DNA of 64,000 bases from Xanthomonas sp. NCPPB 1128 (GCF_001043115.1 NZ_LFME01000021.1:27914-91913); one strand, 5' to 3'. Shown: positions 17,063-25,203, numbered from the stretch's first letter. The notes: generated by a model from the letters alone, not told the origin. Numbers and translations are program-made.

Positions 17063-18235
17063 GTGAATCGAATGAATATAGCTTTCCTCTTCAATTCAGA
17101 CCATCCTTCTCTCGGTGGCTATTACGGCCCGCCGGTAATGGATCTGATACTCAAAACTGGCATATTGCAGAACGAAGTACGCTCAATGCGGGTTTCGGTA
17201 GGTGACATCCTTACCTTTAGCGCTGCTGGCGAGAGCAAAGATCCAACTTACGATTATCTTGTGCAACTCTGCCGTAAGGTGTACGTTCCTAATTCATTTC
17301 ATCATTTGAATATGGAAAAATTGGAGGCAACATTCAGAAATGCGACAGTTTACTGCTGGCTGGTCCAAAATATCACATCAGCAGCTGCACAACTGCTGGA
17401 TCAAAAATTAGATCCAGTTGATTGTTATCTAGGCGCTATGGACGTGAACTTCTCGACACCTCTTCATCTAAAATTCTTCCGAAATAGTTTAATCGAGAAG
17501 TACAGGCTGAATGGAAGAAGGTGCGCTGTCTTCTATGATATGGGCCTAAACGAAGATCCAGACATCTCTGTCAAGGAAAGTTTTGAAGAGCACGGGTACA
17601 TCGTCTCCTATGAAGATCAAGGTGCTCGCCGAACAATCTTTGACAACTACGATACCCTCGCCCACTTCAAAAGAGTTGAGTCATTTAAAGAATTTTGCTC
17701 TACGCTTCCCGAACTAACGACTGATGATGCGTCAGATTTAGCGCATAGTTTGGAGGAGCTTCATCCAAAACTATTTGATGCGTTCGCAGCCGCAGCTAGG
17801 ACGCTTGATCGAGCAGAAACAGAGGAAGACTACGCTCAGGCTGCCCTGTCAGGGCGAAGATTACTTGAAAGGACAGCAGATTCGCTTTTCTCGCCCAGCG
17901 ACACCGAATGGAAAGGACGCAAAGTCGGTGCGGCTCAGTACAAAAATCGCCTTTGGGCGTACGTGGAGCAAGCCTTAGAAGCGAGTGGCAATGCATCTGA
18001 ACGTCTTGTTCCACTGGGGAAAGAAGCTGACCGACTTGTAGACTTATTCAATGCGGGCCTTCACGCCGCACCCACTAAGCAGAAGGTCGAACTCGCATTT
18101 CGCGATCTCATTATCTGGCTCTCAGTTGTTATCAAAATCAACCCGGAAATGGCTAGGGACCCATATGAACCATATGGTGACGAGCTTGCTTCTTTTTGGA
18201 ATTCGGTTGTTTCAAGACACAATGACGAGACCTAG
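17063..18235 (+). CDS. Hypothetical cassette-borne protein
   Basis: A 390-aa cytoplasmic protein from GTG at 17063 (an ATG at 17072 is equally possible). The N-terminal half starts NIAFLFNSDHPSLGGYYGPP and has alternating strands and helices. The C-terminal ~130 residues are helical with R-R-L-L-E-R-T-A-D-S-L-F-S-P and A-G-L-H-A-A-P-T-K-Q-K, a pattern I associate with HEPN-like C-terminal domains of uncharacterised island proteins; this is tentative. AT-rich. It sits between an attC right half and a possible left-half remnant (aattcaagc near 18241) followed by hairpin copies 3 and 4. Function unknown. Confidence 0.65.
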   Translation: MNRMNIAFLFNSDHPSLGGYYGPPVMDLILKTGILQNEVRSMRVSVGDILTFSAAGESKDPTYDYLVQLCRKVYVPNSFHHLNMEKLEATFRNATVYCWLVQNITSAAAQLLDQKLDPVDCYLGAMDVNFSTPLHLKFFRNSLIEKYRLNGRRCAVFYDMGLNEDPDISVKESFEEHGYIVSYEDQGARRTIFDNYDTLAHFKRVESFKEFCSTLPELTTDDASDLAHSLEELHPKLFDAFAAAARTLDRAETEEDYAQAALSGRRLLERTADSLFSPSDTEWKGRKVGAAQYKNRLWAYVEQALEASGNASERLVPLGKEADRLVDLFNAGLHAAPTKQKVELAFRDLIIWLSVVIKINPEMARDPYEPYGDELASFWNSVVSRHNDET

Positions 18236-18270
18236 TAATTAATTCAAGCAGAAGTAGCAAGAAATATAGC

Positions 18271-18329
18271 GGGTCGGAGTACACTTTGTGTGCGCGAAGT
18301 CTTTAAAAGTCCGCTCTGACCCAAGTTCT
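18271..18329. repeat. ggggtcagag-type hairpin element, copy 3
   Basis: gggtcggagtacacttt at the left and ccgctctgacccaagttct at the right. It is followed by a short duplicated scrap (ctcgaccccagttctactc, 18331-18349) and copy 4, making a tandem pair. Confidence 0.7.
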
Positions 18330-18364
18330 ACTCGACCCCAGTTCTACTCAGGAGAGGAAAAACA

Positions 18365-18426
18365 GGGGTCAGAGTACACTTTTCTTGTGTGCGACACCTT
18401 TGAAAACTAGCTCTTGACCCAGTTCT
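18365..18426. repeat. ggggtcagag-type hairpin element, copy 4
   Basis: ggggtcagagtacactttt at the left and ctcttgacccagttct at the right. After it, one frame stays open from about 18433 to a TAA at 18618-18620 that overlaps the attC R'' box, as the 3' end of a cassette gene would. This ~60-codon remnant has lost its 5' end to the repeat. Confidence 0.7.
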
Positions 18427-18614
18427 AATCTCGTCTCCCGGCAGCAGATCGCCTGCCGCTTCGTTCGGTGTCGTTGCCCCACTACGCTCATTGCCTCGGT
18501 CTCGGTTACGTCCAGCAGCTAGGCAACTTGGCAGGCCCCAAGACGGCGATCTGTGGCATGCTCGGTGGCAGTGCTGGGAGCACGGTGCATATTTCACCAC
18601 CTCTTGGCGTCACC

Positions 18615-18673
18615 GCTTAACCATTCTTCAGGCCGATGTCGCTCTGCGGCTGGGCTTAATTTAGGTGTTAACT
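18615..18673 (+). other. Integron attC recombination site (59 bp)
   Basis: R'' GCTTAAC (18615-18621) and R' GTTAACT (18667-18673) bound the site. Inside, L'' ttcaggccga and L' tgggcttaa pair imperfectly with an unpaired C in L'', around a short central stem (gtcgc/gcggc). Length and arrangement fit Xanthomonas-type attC sites. A stop codon overlaps R'' upstream, and the next gene starts only 3 bp downstream, both usual in gene cassettes. No integrase gene or attI is visible, so the cluster lacks its integrase here. Confidence 0.6.
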
Positions 18674-18675
18674 CT

Positions 18676-19422
18676 GTGGACCAGCCTCATCCTCACATTG
18701 ACGTTGAGCAAGAGCTCGCCCACGTCATTCGGTCATTGGGCGGCCGAGTGCTTGAAGACGAACACGGTTCGACCCTACCTTTCAAAAACAGTGACTATTA
18801 CTTTCCGGGATTTGGGATTGCCGCCGAACTGAAGCGGCTTGTGCTCGATCAGGAGTCCGATCCCAAAGCGCAGGAGTGCATTCAATCTAAGTTCAATCAA
18901 TGGATGGAAGACGGAACCATTGGTGTCTACTACGGCACGCACAGGATCAACTCCGGCGACCTCCCCGAGCGCTGTCAGATCGAGCTTCTGGACTGCTTCA
19001 GCGCACCGCTTCGGCGTCGAATCCATAAAGCCAATAAGCAGTTGAAGCAGACACTTGCCCACTTCAAGCCGAAAGCGCCACGGGGCCTTCTATTCATCGT
19101 CAACGACGGTAATATGTCGCTCAAGCCAGACATTGTTCGGTTCCTGATCACGAGGATTCTCGGTAAGGATTTCGGCACCATCAACTCCGTTGTGTACTTT
19201 ACAGCTAATCTCGCTGCAAGTTCGCACTTAACGGAAAAGGACGTTTTTGTTTGGGCACACTTAACCCGAAAGAGCGTTACTGAGCCGATTGATTCGTCAT
19301 TTGTCATGACGATATTTGATGCTTGGGCTAAACGCGTGGAGCTGATTCGCGGCGACTACGTTGAGCGGATCGTCTTAGATAGGCTTCATATGGGCGATAT
19401 GGAAAACAAACCACAGAGCTAA
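18676..19422 (+). CDS. Cassette-encoded PD-(D/E)XK-like hypothetical protein
   Basis: A 248-aa cytoplasmic protein from GTG at 18676, 3 bp after the attC site; the upstream ATG in the same frame lies across the attC and was rejected. Near the N-terminus N-S-D-Y-Y-F-P-G-F-G-I-A-A-E-L-K-R-L gives D-x(9)-E-L-K, the core of PD-(D/E)XK-type proteins, followed by long helices and F-I-V-N-D-G-N and V-V-Y-F-T-A-N strands. The TAA stop overlaps an attC left half (19416-19442), so this is a complete gene cassette. Third nuclease-motif protein of the cluster. Activity and role unknown. Confidence 0.7.
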   Translation: MDQPHPHIDVEQELAHVIRSLGGRVLEDEHGSTLPFKNSDYYFPGFGIAAELKRLVLDQESDPKAQECIQSKFNQWMEDGTIGVYYGTHRINSGDLPERCQIELLDCFSAPLRRRIHKANKQLKQTLAHFKPKAPRGLLFIVNDGNMSLKPDIVRFLITRILGKDFGTINSVVYFTANLAASSHLTEKDVFVWAHLTRKSVTEPIDSSFVMTIFDAWAKRVELIRGDYVERIVLDRLHMGDMENKPQS

Positions 19423-19442
19423 CATTCGTCCAAGCCGATGCA
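19416..19442 (+). other. Integron attC site, left half only
   Basis: gagctaacattcg then tccaagccgatgca: an R''-like ctaac overlapping the TAA of the cassette gene, and an L'' box tccaagccga that differs by one base from the common ttcaagccga. The right arm is absent; hairpin copy 5 begins 11 bp further on. Confidence 0.5.
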
Positions 19443-19452
19443 AGTAGAAATA

Positions 19453-19508
19453 GGGCAGAGTGCACTTTTGTTGTTTGCGACACCTTTGAAATTTCACTCT
19501 GAACCAGC
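19453..19508. repeat. ggggtcagag-type hairpin element, copy 5 (degenerate)
   Basis: gggcagagtgcacttttg at the left, cacctttgaaatttc in the middle and cactctgaaccagc at the right. It is followed by a short duplication (agctttaaaac twice, 19507-19530) and marks the right edge of the AT-rich cluster. Confidence 0.65.
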
Positions 19509-19566
19509 TTTAAAACCCCAGCTTTAAAACCTGGTCCAGCCCGGATGAGGCGCGGAAGACGCACAC

Positions 19567-20259
19567 GTGACGACGACAGCTGACGACCTCAAAGTCCAAC
19601 TCGCCCGCTCGGGTGTCATCCTGGAGATCGGGGGATTCCGGCCGCCCGACGATCCCCTGGCGAGTTGGTTCGGTCGCGTGAATGTCTGCGCGCCGGGCGA
19701 GATATGGCCGGAGACGGCGGGACGGCCGATGCATGCGCTGTGTCAGATCAACGTCAGCGAACTGCCACTGCGGCCGGCCCGCCTCGCGGATATCGCACTG
19801 ATTGCGGTGTTCATCGGTCCCGATACGCTCCCGGTCGATACGCCCAACGAGGAAGGGTGGTGTCTGCGGGCTTACACGCGCCTCGATGGACTGGTCCCGC
19901 TGGCGCCGCGGAATACCAATTCGCCTATCAGCGCATTTCCGATGCGGGCGCATGTCTTTCATGACGACTACCCGTGCTGGGAGGATGCGCCGACGGATCT
20001 GCCAGCAGATATCGAAGCGCACTACCACGATCTCTTCCGGAACCTGGATGGCTTCAAGCTGGGAGGATGGCCGACGCTGATCCAGGCCGAGATCTTCTGG
20101 GCGCCCTTCAAGCGCCATCCCGCGTTGCCGGAATTCGTCTTCCAGATCGACTCCACGGACAAGGGCCGCTGGATGTGGGGCGACGGCGGCGTCGGCTACC
20201 TCGGCCGCGGGACAGTGCCCGGGAAAGAGGACGACTGGGCGCTTGCGTGGCAATGCTAA
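19567..20259 (+). CDS. DUF1963 (YwqG-like) protein
   Basis: A 230-aa cytoplasmic protein from GTG at 19567. The DUF1963 pattern is visible: G-G-F-R-P-P-D-D-P-L-A-S near the start, M-H-A-L-C-Q-I-N-V-S-E-L-P, then L-G-G-W-P-T-L-I-Q and the C-terminal V-F-Q-I-D-S with M-W-G-D-G-G-V-G-Y. DUF1963 proteins are often found among immunity genes for polymorphic toxins, but the biochemical role is unknown. First gene of the small-gene array; base composition is already closer to the core than in the cassette cluster. Confidence 0.75.
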   Translation: MTTTADDLKVQLARSGVILEIGGFRPPDDPLASWFGRVNVCAPGEIWPETAGRPMHALCQINVSELPLRPARLADIALIAVFIGPDTLPVDTPNEEGWCLRAYTRLDGLVPLAPRNTNSPISAFPMRAHVFHDDYPCWEDAPTDLPADIEAHYHDLFRNLDGFKLGGWPTLIQAEIFWAPFKRHPALPEFVFQIDSTDKGRWMWGDGGVGYLGRGTVPGKEDDWALAWQC

Positions 20260-20416
20260 TAGCGACACCCGACGGAGAGGACTGCGGAACTATGTGCGCA
20301 ATTCAACGGGTGGCGCATCAAGCGAGGTCCTAGCCAGGCTGCGCGCTATTGTGCGCAGTGCGCCGACAGGTCTACTCTGATCCAGCTGTCTGGGTGATCA
20401 CATTAGGGGGTGTGAT

Positions 20417-20734
20417 ATGAAGTATGGAATGCTTTCTTTGGTCCTGCTGGCGGGTCTTGTGGCGTGTCAATCCACGCCATCGCCGCGATCGGCCATCGCA
20501 CATGGGGATGGCGCGTCGCCGGACCGCCCCGTCGATCTGTCCGCGGCGCATAGCGAAGGCGAAGGTATCGCGGCGCAACGCAACTGGCTCGATCAGCACT
20601 ACCCCGGCGCGCGCATCAAATCGCAGTCGCTGTTGTTCGAGCCGTCGGCCATGGACCTCATCACGGTCGTGCTGCCCTCCGGCGAGGAGCGCGAGGTCTA
20701 CTTCGACATTTCGTCCTACTTTGGGAAGTGGTGA
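20417..20734 (+). CDS. Small lipoprotein
   Basis: A 105-aa protein. MKYGMLSLVLLAGLVACQST contains a lipobox (L-V-A-C), so the mature protein starts at Cys and is lipid-anchored, probably to the outer membrane facing the periplasm. The mature part ends in V-V-L-P-S-G-E-E-R-E-V-Y-F-D-I-S-S-Y-F. A strong RBS (agggggtgtga) precedes the ATG. No family recognised. Lipoproteins of this size in such arrays can be immunity proteins against periplasm-acting toxins; inference only. Confidence 0.65.
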   Translation: MKYGMLSLVLLAGLVACQSTPSPRSAIAHGDGASPDRPVDLSAAHSEGEGIAAQRNWLDQHYPGARIKSQSLLFEPSAMDLITVVLPSGEEREVYFDISSYFGKW

Positions 20735-20850
20735 GCGGCGCCATCGCCAGTATGATGCGACACGCTTGCGTTAGCGCATCTGCATCAAACGCCCTGCAAT
20801 GATGAAATGCCAACCTCACCGCCTTGCAGATCGATCCAGGCACCCACGAC

Positions 20851-21246
20851 ATGAAGCGACATATCCAAGCGCTTGGAGCCGCGACCATCTTGGCGTGTGT
20901 CACCGGGTTCATGCTCTTCGGCTATTCGCCGACGCCCTGTGCCTGCGAGACGCCATGGCAGCTGGTGTATTCCGCGTCCGGCTTGCCGTCTGACCGTCCC
21001 TATCGGACCTATGAAGCGGAGCAGCTACAACGTGGCCTTGACCGCCATCTTGCAGGATCGACTGTAGCAGGTTCGAGCGACTACTTCTTCGACGCCTGCC
21101 AGGAAACGGCACCGCGGCGGCGGCGATGCGTCATTGCCACCGAAGAATCGTTGCTGCGAAAGTCGGGCTACGTGATCGAGATGGACACGGACGCGGAGGG
21201 ACGACTCGAACGCACCCATGTGACGACTTACTCGGCGTGGCGCTAG
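20851..21246 (+). CDS. Small exported or membrane-anchored hypothetical protein
   Basis: A 131-aa protein starting MKRHIQALGAATILACVTGF, a hydrophobic N-terminal segment that may be a signal peptide or anchor. Four Cys occur in the mature part (P-C-A-C, D-A-C-Q-E, R-R-C-V), suggesting disulphides in the periplasm. No known family. Preceded by a 116-bp gap without recognisable features. Confidence 0.5.
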   Translation: MKRHIQALGAATILACVTGFMLFGYSPTPCACETPWQLVYSASGLPSDRPYRTYEAEQLQRGLDRHLAGSTVAGSSDYFFDACQETAPRRRRCVIATEESLLRKSGYVIEMDTDAEGRLERTHVTTYSAWR

Positions 21247-21377
21247 CCGTTCCTACGCGGGAAACAGATCGCATGCAGCGATGATTCGTGTCATCTCGGA
21301 ATTTCTCGTGTCCGATGACTTGAGAACCGCGACGGCAAGGTTATGCAACAATGCGCGTCGGCCGCTGGAGAGAAAGT

Positions 21378-21836
21378 ATGAAAAAGCATCTCGCCATACT
21401 GCTGCTGATCGTGGGCCTTGTCTGTAATGCGCCCGCGCTAGCCCAATTCTCCAGGTCGCCCTTGCTAGGCAAATGGGTGCTCGATGTCGCGAGCATGCCG
21501 GTGCCGCCTGACAAGCGTCCGAAAATCGCCACGCTCACCTACAGTGATGTTGGCAAGGGCAAGTGGCAGACGAATGCCGACATCGTCGGTGGCGATGGAC
21601 ATGACATCCATGCTGTCGCCATCTATCCGCTTGATGGAACCGCGGCCACAAGCAATGGATACCCGACGATCGACACCACGGCCGTGTGGCTGCCGGCGCC
21701 GAACGTGATGGTCGCAGCGTTCTACTTGAAGGGAATGCCACGCACGACGCGCACTTACACCGTCGCCCCTGACGGCAAGACGATGACAGAAACCGTGGTC
21801 TGGTTGAACATCTACGGCGAGCCGCGATCACGATGA
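21378..21836 (+). CDS. Exported hypothetical protein, GKWVLDV family
   Basis: A 152-aa protein with a signal peptide (MKKHLAILLLIVGLVCNAPA...LAQ). The mature domain begins LLGKWVLDVASMPVPPDKRP and ends T-Y-T-V-A-P-D-G-K-T-M-T-E-T-V, a beta-rich lipocalin-like pattern found in several small Xanthomonas exported proteins. Sometimes mis-annotated as LuxR-like; there is no HTH. Function unknown. Confidence 0.6.
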   Translation: MKKHLAILLLIVGLVCNAPALAQFSRSPLLGKWVLDVASMPVPPDKRPKIATLTYSDVGKGKWQTNADIVGGDGHDIHAVAIYPLDGTAATSNGYPTIDTTAVWLPAPNVMVAAFYLKGMPRTTRTYTVAPDGKTMTETVVWLNIYGEPRSR

Positions 21837-22166
21837 ACCGCTTCAACCGCGCGGAGCAGCAATAGCAATGACCTGTCGGTGGTATTTGCCGTAGCGCTGC
21901 GCTGGCGGTTGCGGCACAGGGCCGAGCAACAATTTAGGCCATGTACGCAGCCGGCAGCGTGCTGGAAGAGCCGCCTATGCATGTGACCAGTTAATCCAGG
22001 TCGAAGTCGTAACGCACTACAATGCGGCGCAGAGTTTGGATGGACGGGAACAACATGCGCGGTTTGAACACTTCGTGCGGCGACCTCGTTACGGACGAAA
22101 ATTCAGGTTCTGCGCTCAAGCCGGTTGCTTGCGTCGACCCACCACTAAGCACATCAGGCGCATCCA
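21837..22166. other. 330-bp gap without recognisable gene
   Basis: No frame has both a plausible start and protein-like composition, and I see no repeat, attC-like core or strong hairpin. It may hold the promoter of the next gene. Confidence 0.4.
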
Positions 22167-22523
22167 ATGGATCTGTCCCAACTCGACTTCCACGACGCGA
22201 CGCTGTTGGGCGTTTCCCTCGACCCGGCCGAGCGCGCCGCCGAGATCCGGCTCGCTTACTATCCGACCAGTCAATCGCGCGAGCGGGTATTGGGTGTCCT
22301 TTGCTTCAGTGGCGTGACACGCTTCAACCAGATCGCGGACCTGGAGGCGTTGCAGCAGCACGCTGGACCCGGCAACATCAGCCAGTTGGTCAGTGGCGAG
22401 CCGCCGGGCGTCAGTCATCTTTACCTTGTCCGCGGATTGGTCGAAATCGCAGCGACATCGGTTGCATTTCTTGTCGTGCCTGACAACTCGCAACAGACGG
22501 CATGCTCTCTTGATGTCACTTGA
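22167..22523 (+). CDS. Small hypothetical protein (immunity-like)
   Basis: A 118-aa cytoplasmic protein: MDLSQLDFHDATLLGVSLDP. The opening F-H-D-A-x-L-x-x-V followed by an E-I-R-L-A-Y strand is a pattern I have seen in small immunity-type proteins, but I cannot name the family. Starts 44 bp before a possible alternative and ends 31 bp before the next gene. Confidence 0.5.
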   Translation: MDLSQLDFHDATLLGVSLDPAERAAEIRLAYYPTSQSRERVLGVLCFSGVTRFNQIADLEALQQHAGPGNISQLVSGEPPGVSHLYLVRGLVEIAATSVAFLVVPDNSQQTACSLDVT

Positions 22524-22553
22524 ACTCGAGGCCTGTCAGCCAGGATTGCCTCC

Positions 22554-22964
22554 ATGAGCGTTTGGTTTCTGCTGCTGGCGTTGGCTCCCACTGTCGCTCC
22601 CGCACAGCCTGCGGGTCGCTATGTGGCGGTGACAGAGACGGAGTACCAACTGGAGCTGGTCCTTGATCGCTCTGGAACTGCGCGTATCAAGCGCCACCTC
22701 TGGGAAGCCGACCACTCGACGGCCGACGTCCGCTCCAGTCTGAAGGGGCATTGGGTCTACCGAAACGACGCGGTTGAGGTGACGTTTGCCCCCGGAAAGG
22801 CCGCTTCTTTCCGGCTCGTCTCTTGCCTGTCGTACGCGGAGTTCGACGGGTATGGCTGTTCGCCTGGACTCAAGCTCATCAAGACCAGCCTTCCAGCACG
22901 TTGGGGCCTGGAACGGTTCGGCTTGTGGCGTGCGGATCTTCTACGGGCGGGCAGGGGCAACTAG
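22554..22964 (+). CDS. Small exported hypothetical protein
   Basis: A 136-aa protein. MSVWFLLLALAPTVAPAQPA is a signal peptide; the mature part starts near GRYVAVTETEYQLELVLDRS and is beta-rich, with two Cys (LVSCLSY, YGCSPG) that could pair. No family recognised. It is 30 bp after the previous gene and may be co-transcribed. Confidence 0.5.
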   Translation: MSVWFLLLALAPTVAPAQPAGRYVAVTETEYQLELVLDRSGTARIKRHLWEADHSTADVRSSLKGHWVYRNDAVEVTFAPGKAASFRLVSCLSYAEFDGYGCSPGLKLIKTSLPARWGLERFGLWRADLLRAGRGN

Positions 22965-23111
22965 CCAAAGAGGTGATATGACCGGACCTAGTCTATGTTT
23001 GGTGCTATGTTCCGAGCGATGGACTCCATTGCGGCTTCTCCGCTCGCTGCGATTGAGCGAAGCTCGGCGAGCACGGCTCATCCCCCCAGAAATCAACGTG
23101 GTGTAATCGGC

Positions 23112-23516
23112 ATGCTGAGAATTATCGCAATTGCGGCTTGCATGTGCTTGCTGATGGCGTGCACTACCCAGGTACGGCATCGCTACCCGACCATCGCGTT
23201 TGTCGAAAGCAATGACACGGGAAAGGAGGTCAGGAAACTAACGTTCGAGCTGACCGACCAGCCGGCCAAGACATGCATTGCCGGTGAGTGGAAGCAGGCA
23301 CGTGTCGTATCTGATGCCGGGCGCTATACCGAGTCTCCTGCTTACACCATGGAGGACGGCAAGCTGGAGGTTCTCTTGGTCAACACGGTGTGTGATGGGT
23401 ACGACTCCTACGTCGGCGCCATCACCGGCACGACGTTCTCTGGTGAGCATGTCGCGTATGGGCTCGGCTTCCACAAAGCCCTCGGCAAGGTCGAAGGCGC
23501 CTACCAGGCGCCGTGA
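23112..23516 (+). CDS. Small lipoprotein
   Basis: A 134-aa protein starting MLRIIAIAACMCLLMACTTQ with lipobox L-M-A-C, so lipid-anchored. The mature domain contains E-V-R-K-L-T-F-E-L-T-D-Q-P and T-C-I-A-G-E-W, then L-L-V-N-T-V-C-D-G-Y-D-S-Y, with two Cys possibly forming a disulphide. The ATG at 23112 was chosen for the signal sequence; the longer upstream reading is not signal-like. Function unknown. Confidence 0.6.
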   Translation: MLRIIAIAACMCLLMACTTQVRHRYPTIAFVESNDTGKEVRKLTFELTDQPAKTCIAGEWKQARVVSDAGRYTESPAYTMEDGKLEVLLVNTVCDGYDSYVGAITGTTFSGEHVAYGLGFHKALGKVEGAYQAP

Positions 23517-23697
23517 GGTGTGGCTAGCGAACGCGTTTGCATCAAATCGGCCTTCTGCTGGCCCGGCACAGGTGCTGATTCCAAAAGCACATTCGTCAGG
23601 CCAGGCGACGGCCAGCCAGGCCGGATTGACTGCGGCCGATCACTAGGTAAGGATCACGCCACACCGAGCCTAGGCGATCGGATCGCGATGGGATGCC

Positions 23698-24151
23698 ATG
23701 AGCAAGTACACCTTCGAAATAGTGAACTTCCTGTCTGATCAACAGGTCGCTGAACTGGAGGCTGAGTGTGCGCCCTCGCTTCGAATGCTCAACTTGCGCT
23801 ACACCCCGGACGTGGATCTTTCGCAAGGCTACCAACCGGAAGCTGAGTATCTTGACGTGGTTCGGACCTCCTGGTTGGTCGATGAAGAGAGTGACCGCCC
23901 CGAACACACGGTGTTGGTCGAGGGGCTTGGATTCGCCTTCGGCAAGTTATTGCAGCAACGCACCGCCCTGCGTTGGTGTGTGGCGCAGGACAGCGACGGC
24001 ACTTTTCTCACGATGGGGGCGGATGGACGAAAACCCGGCAAAGGTTTCGGTCCCCGTCTTCAGCTATGTCGAGAAGCGGGAAACGCTAATGAACGGTGAG
24101 GTCTTCAGCGACTTCTTCAAGCAAGTCTCGCCCGACCTGCTCGGTGCTTGA
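23698..24151 (+). pseudogene. Hypothetical cytoplasmic protein with a 1-base frameshift
   Basis: The first ~110 codons read MSKYTFEIVNFLSDQQVAEL to FLTMGAD in one frame. The protein-like continuation ENPAKVSVPVFSYVEKRETL to S-P-D-L-L-G-A is in the next frame and ends at 24151. Removing one G near 24024-24025 joins them into a ~150-aa protein. Without that, the product ends in an arginine-rich tail at 24099. The intact pattern (V-V-R-T-S-W-L-V-D, then V-S-V-P-V-F-S-Y-V) resembles small DUF3806-like immunity proteins, tentatively. Real mutation or sequencing error cannot be separated here. Confidence 0.5.
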
Positions 24152-24246
24152 GCCGACATAGACATGGCGTGCCGGCGGAATGCGCTTTCGACGACTGAGC
24201 TAATGTTGATCCGCACAACGACGCACTCCATCCAGGATGTACGCTG

Positions 24247-24639
24247 ATGACGACCTGCCAAAAAGGCATTTCTCCGGTTGGTTGGTATGTAGGTACCTAC
24301 GTGATTCGTTTCATCGAACTCGATGCCGTTGGTAACGACGACCCACAAGAAGAGTTTCTGGTATGGGAAAACACGATCATCGTCAGTGCTCCGGATTTCG
24401 ATGAGGCCTACCGGAAGGTCGTTGCCGTCGCGGAGACGACGACCGGTCCCTACAAGGGCGGTCCCGACGGGGTTCCCGTCCAGTGGGTCTTTGAAGGCGT
24501 GACGGAGCTCATGCCCATCTATGAGTCGCTGGAGGATTGGTCCGAGATCATGTACGAAGAGCAAGAGTCCATGCGGCTGGACGCGCTGAGACAGCGGGTG
24601 ATGTCGCTGGAAGCGCTGAAGGATCAACTGGATGCATGA
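24247..24639 (+). CDS. DUF4288 domain protein
   Basis: A 130-aa cytoplasmic protein: VGWYVGTYVIRFIELDAVGN, then E-E-F-L-V-W-E-N-T-I-I-V-S-A, D-E-A-Y-R-K-V-V and the late V-P-V-Q-W-V-F-E-G-V-T-E-L. This W-Y-V...E-A-Y...W-x-F-x-G order is characteristic of DUF4288, found as stand-alone genes among polymorphic-toxin immunity loci. No catalytic residues expected. Neighbours are unrelated small genes. Confidence 0.65.
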   Translation: MTTCQKGISPVGWYVGTYVIRFIELDAVGNDDPQEEFLVWENTIIVSAPDFDEAYRKVVAVAETTTGPYKGGPDGVPVQWVFEGVTELMPIYESLEDWSEIMYEEQESMRLDALRQRVMSLEALKDQLDA

Positions 24640-24806
24640 CCACGAAGCCATGAAAGCACCACATAGCGTACGCAGCAGGTGCGAACGCTCGGGTCCGCTT
24701 CGCCGATCTGCGTCATGTGTTCTGCAGGTCGTAGGCCAACCGGTCCGAAAGCCAATGCAGGTCTGCGGTCGCATTTTCCTCGGCCTGCGGCTCGGCGAGG
24801 CATCCA

Positions 24807-25196
24807 ATGCGCCCTGACCGTCCCAAGGCTACGTCTGTCTCGGTCGCCCTGCTTGTCGCGACGCACACGATCGGACTGGCGCAGATGATCGGTCTGTCCG
24901 GCACGCTGGATGTGCCGCTCTGGCTGCCTTACAGCGCCTTGGCGGTCCTCTATCCGCTGGTGATTTTTCTGATCGTGATGATGATGCGTGGCAGCCCACT
25001 GGCACGCAGCATATACACGGTAGTTGGCTTACTTGGTCTGGTTTCTACTGCGAGCTCCGCCAATCATCTCGACATGGTGGGCTGGTTGATCGTGGCTGCG
25101 AAGCTCTCTGCAATGGCATTGCTCTACGTACCAGCCAGCAATAGTTGGTTCGCGGCCCAAGGTATCGAGGCAGATTCCGCAAAGAAGACCGTTTGA
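24807..25196 (+). CDS. Small integral membrane protein
   Basis: A 129-aa protein with four hydrophobic segments (about 10-30, 38-60 containing LPYSALAVLYPLVIFLIVMM, 67-85 and 90-108) and a short charged C-terminus (GIEADSAKKTV). No signal peptide or family recognised. It ends 7 bp before the next gene, so the two are likely co-translated. Confidence 0.55.
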   Translation: MRPDRPKATSVSVALLVATHTIGLAQMIGLSGTLDVPLWLPYSALAVLYPLVIFLIVMMMRGSPLARSIYTVVGLLGLVSTASSANHLDMVGWLIVAAKLSAMALLYVPASNSWFAAQGIEADSAKKTV

Positions 25197-25203
25197 AGAC
25201 CCC

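Noticed and set aside
18553..18675. Upstream ATG for the cassette gene at 18676
   Set aside because: The extension is a translation of the attC site and of the preceding cassette remnant; GTG right after attC is the usual position.
13700..19600. Integron integrase, IS transposase or RAYT gene for the cassette cluster
   Set aside because: No protein in either strand shows tyrosine recombinase, DDE or Y1/HUH motifs.
22022..22483. 153-codon plus-strand open frame overlapping the gene at 22167
   Set aside because: Shifted reading of the 22167 gene with Arg/Pro-rich composition.
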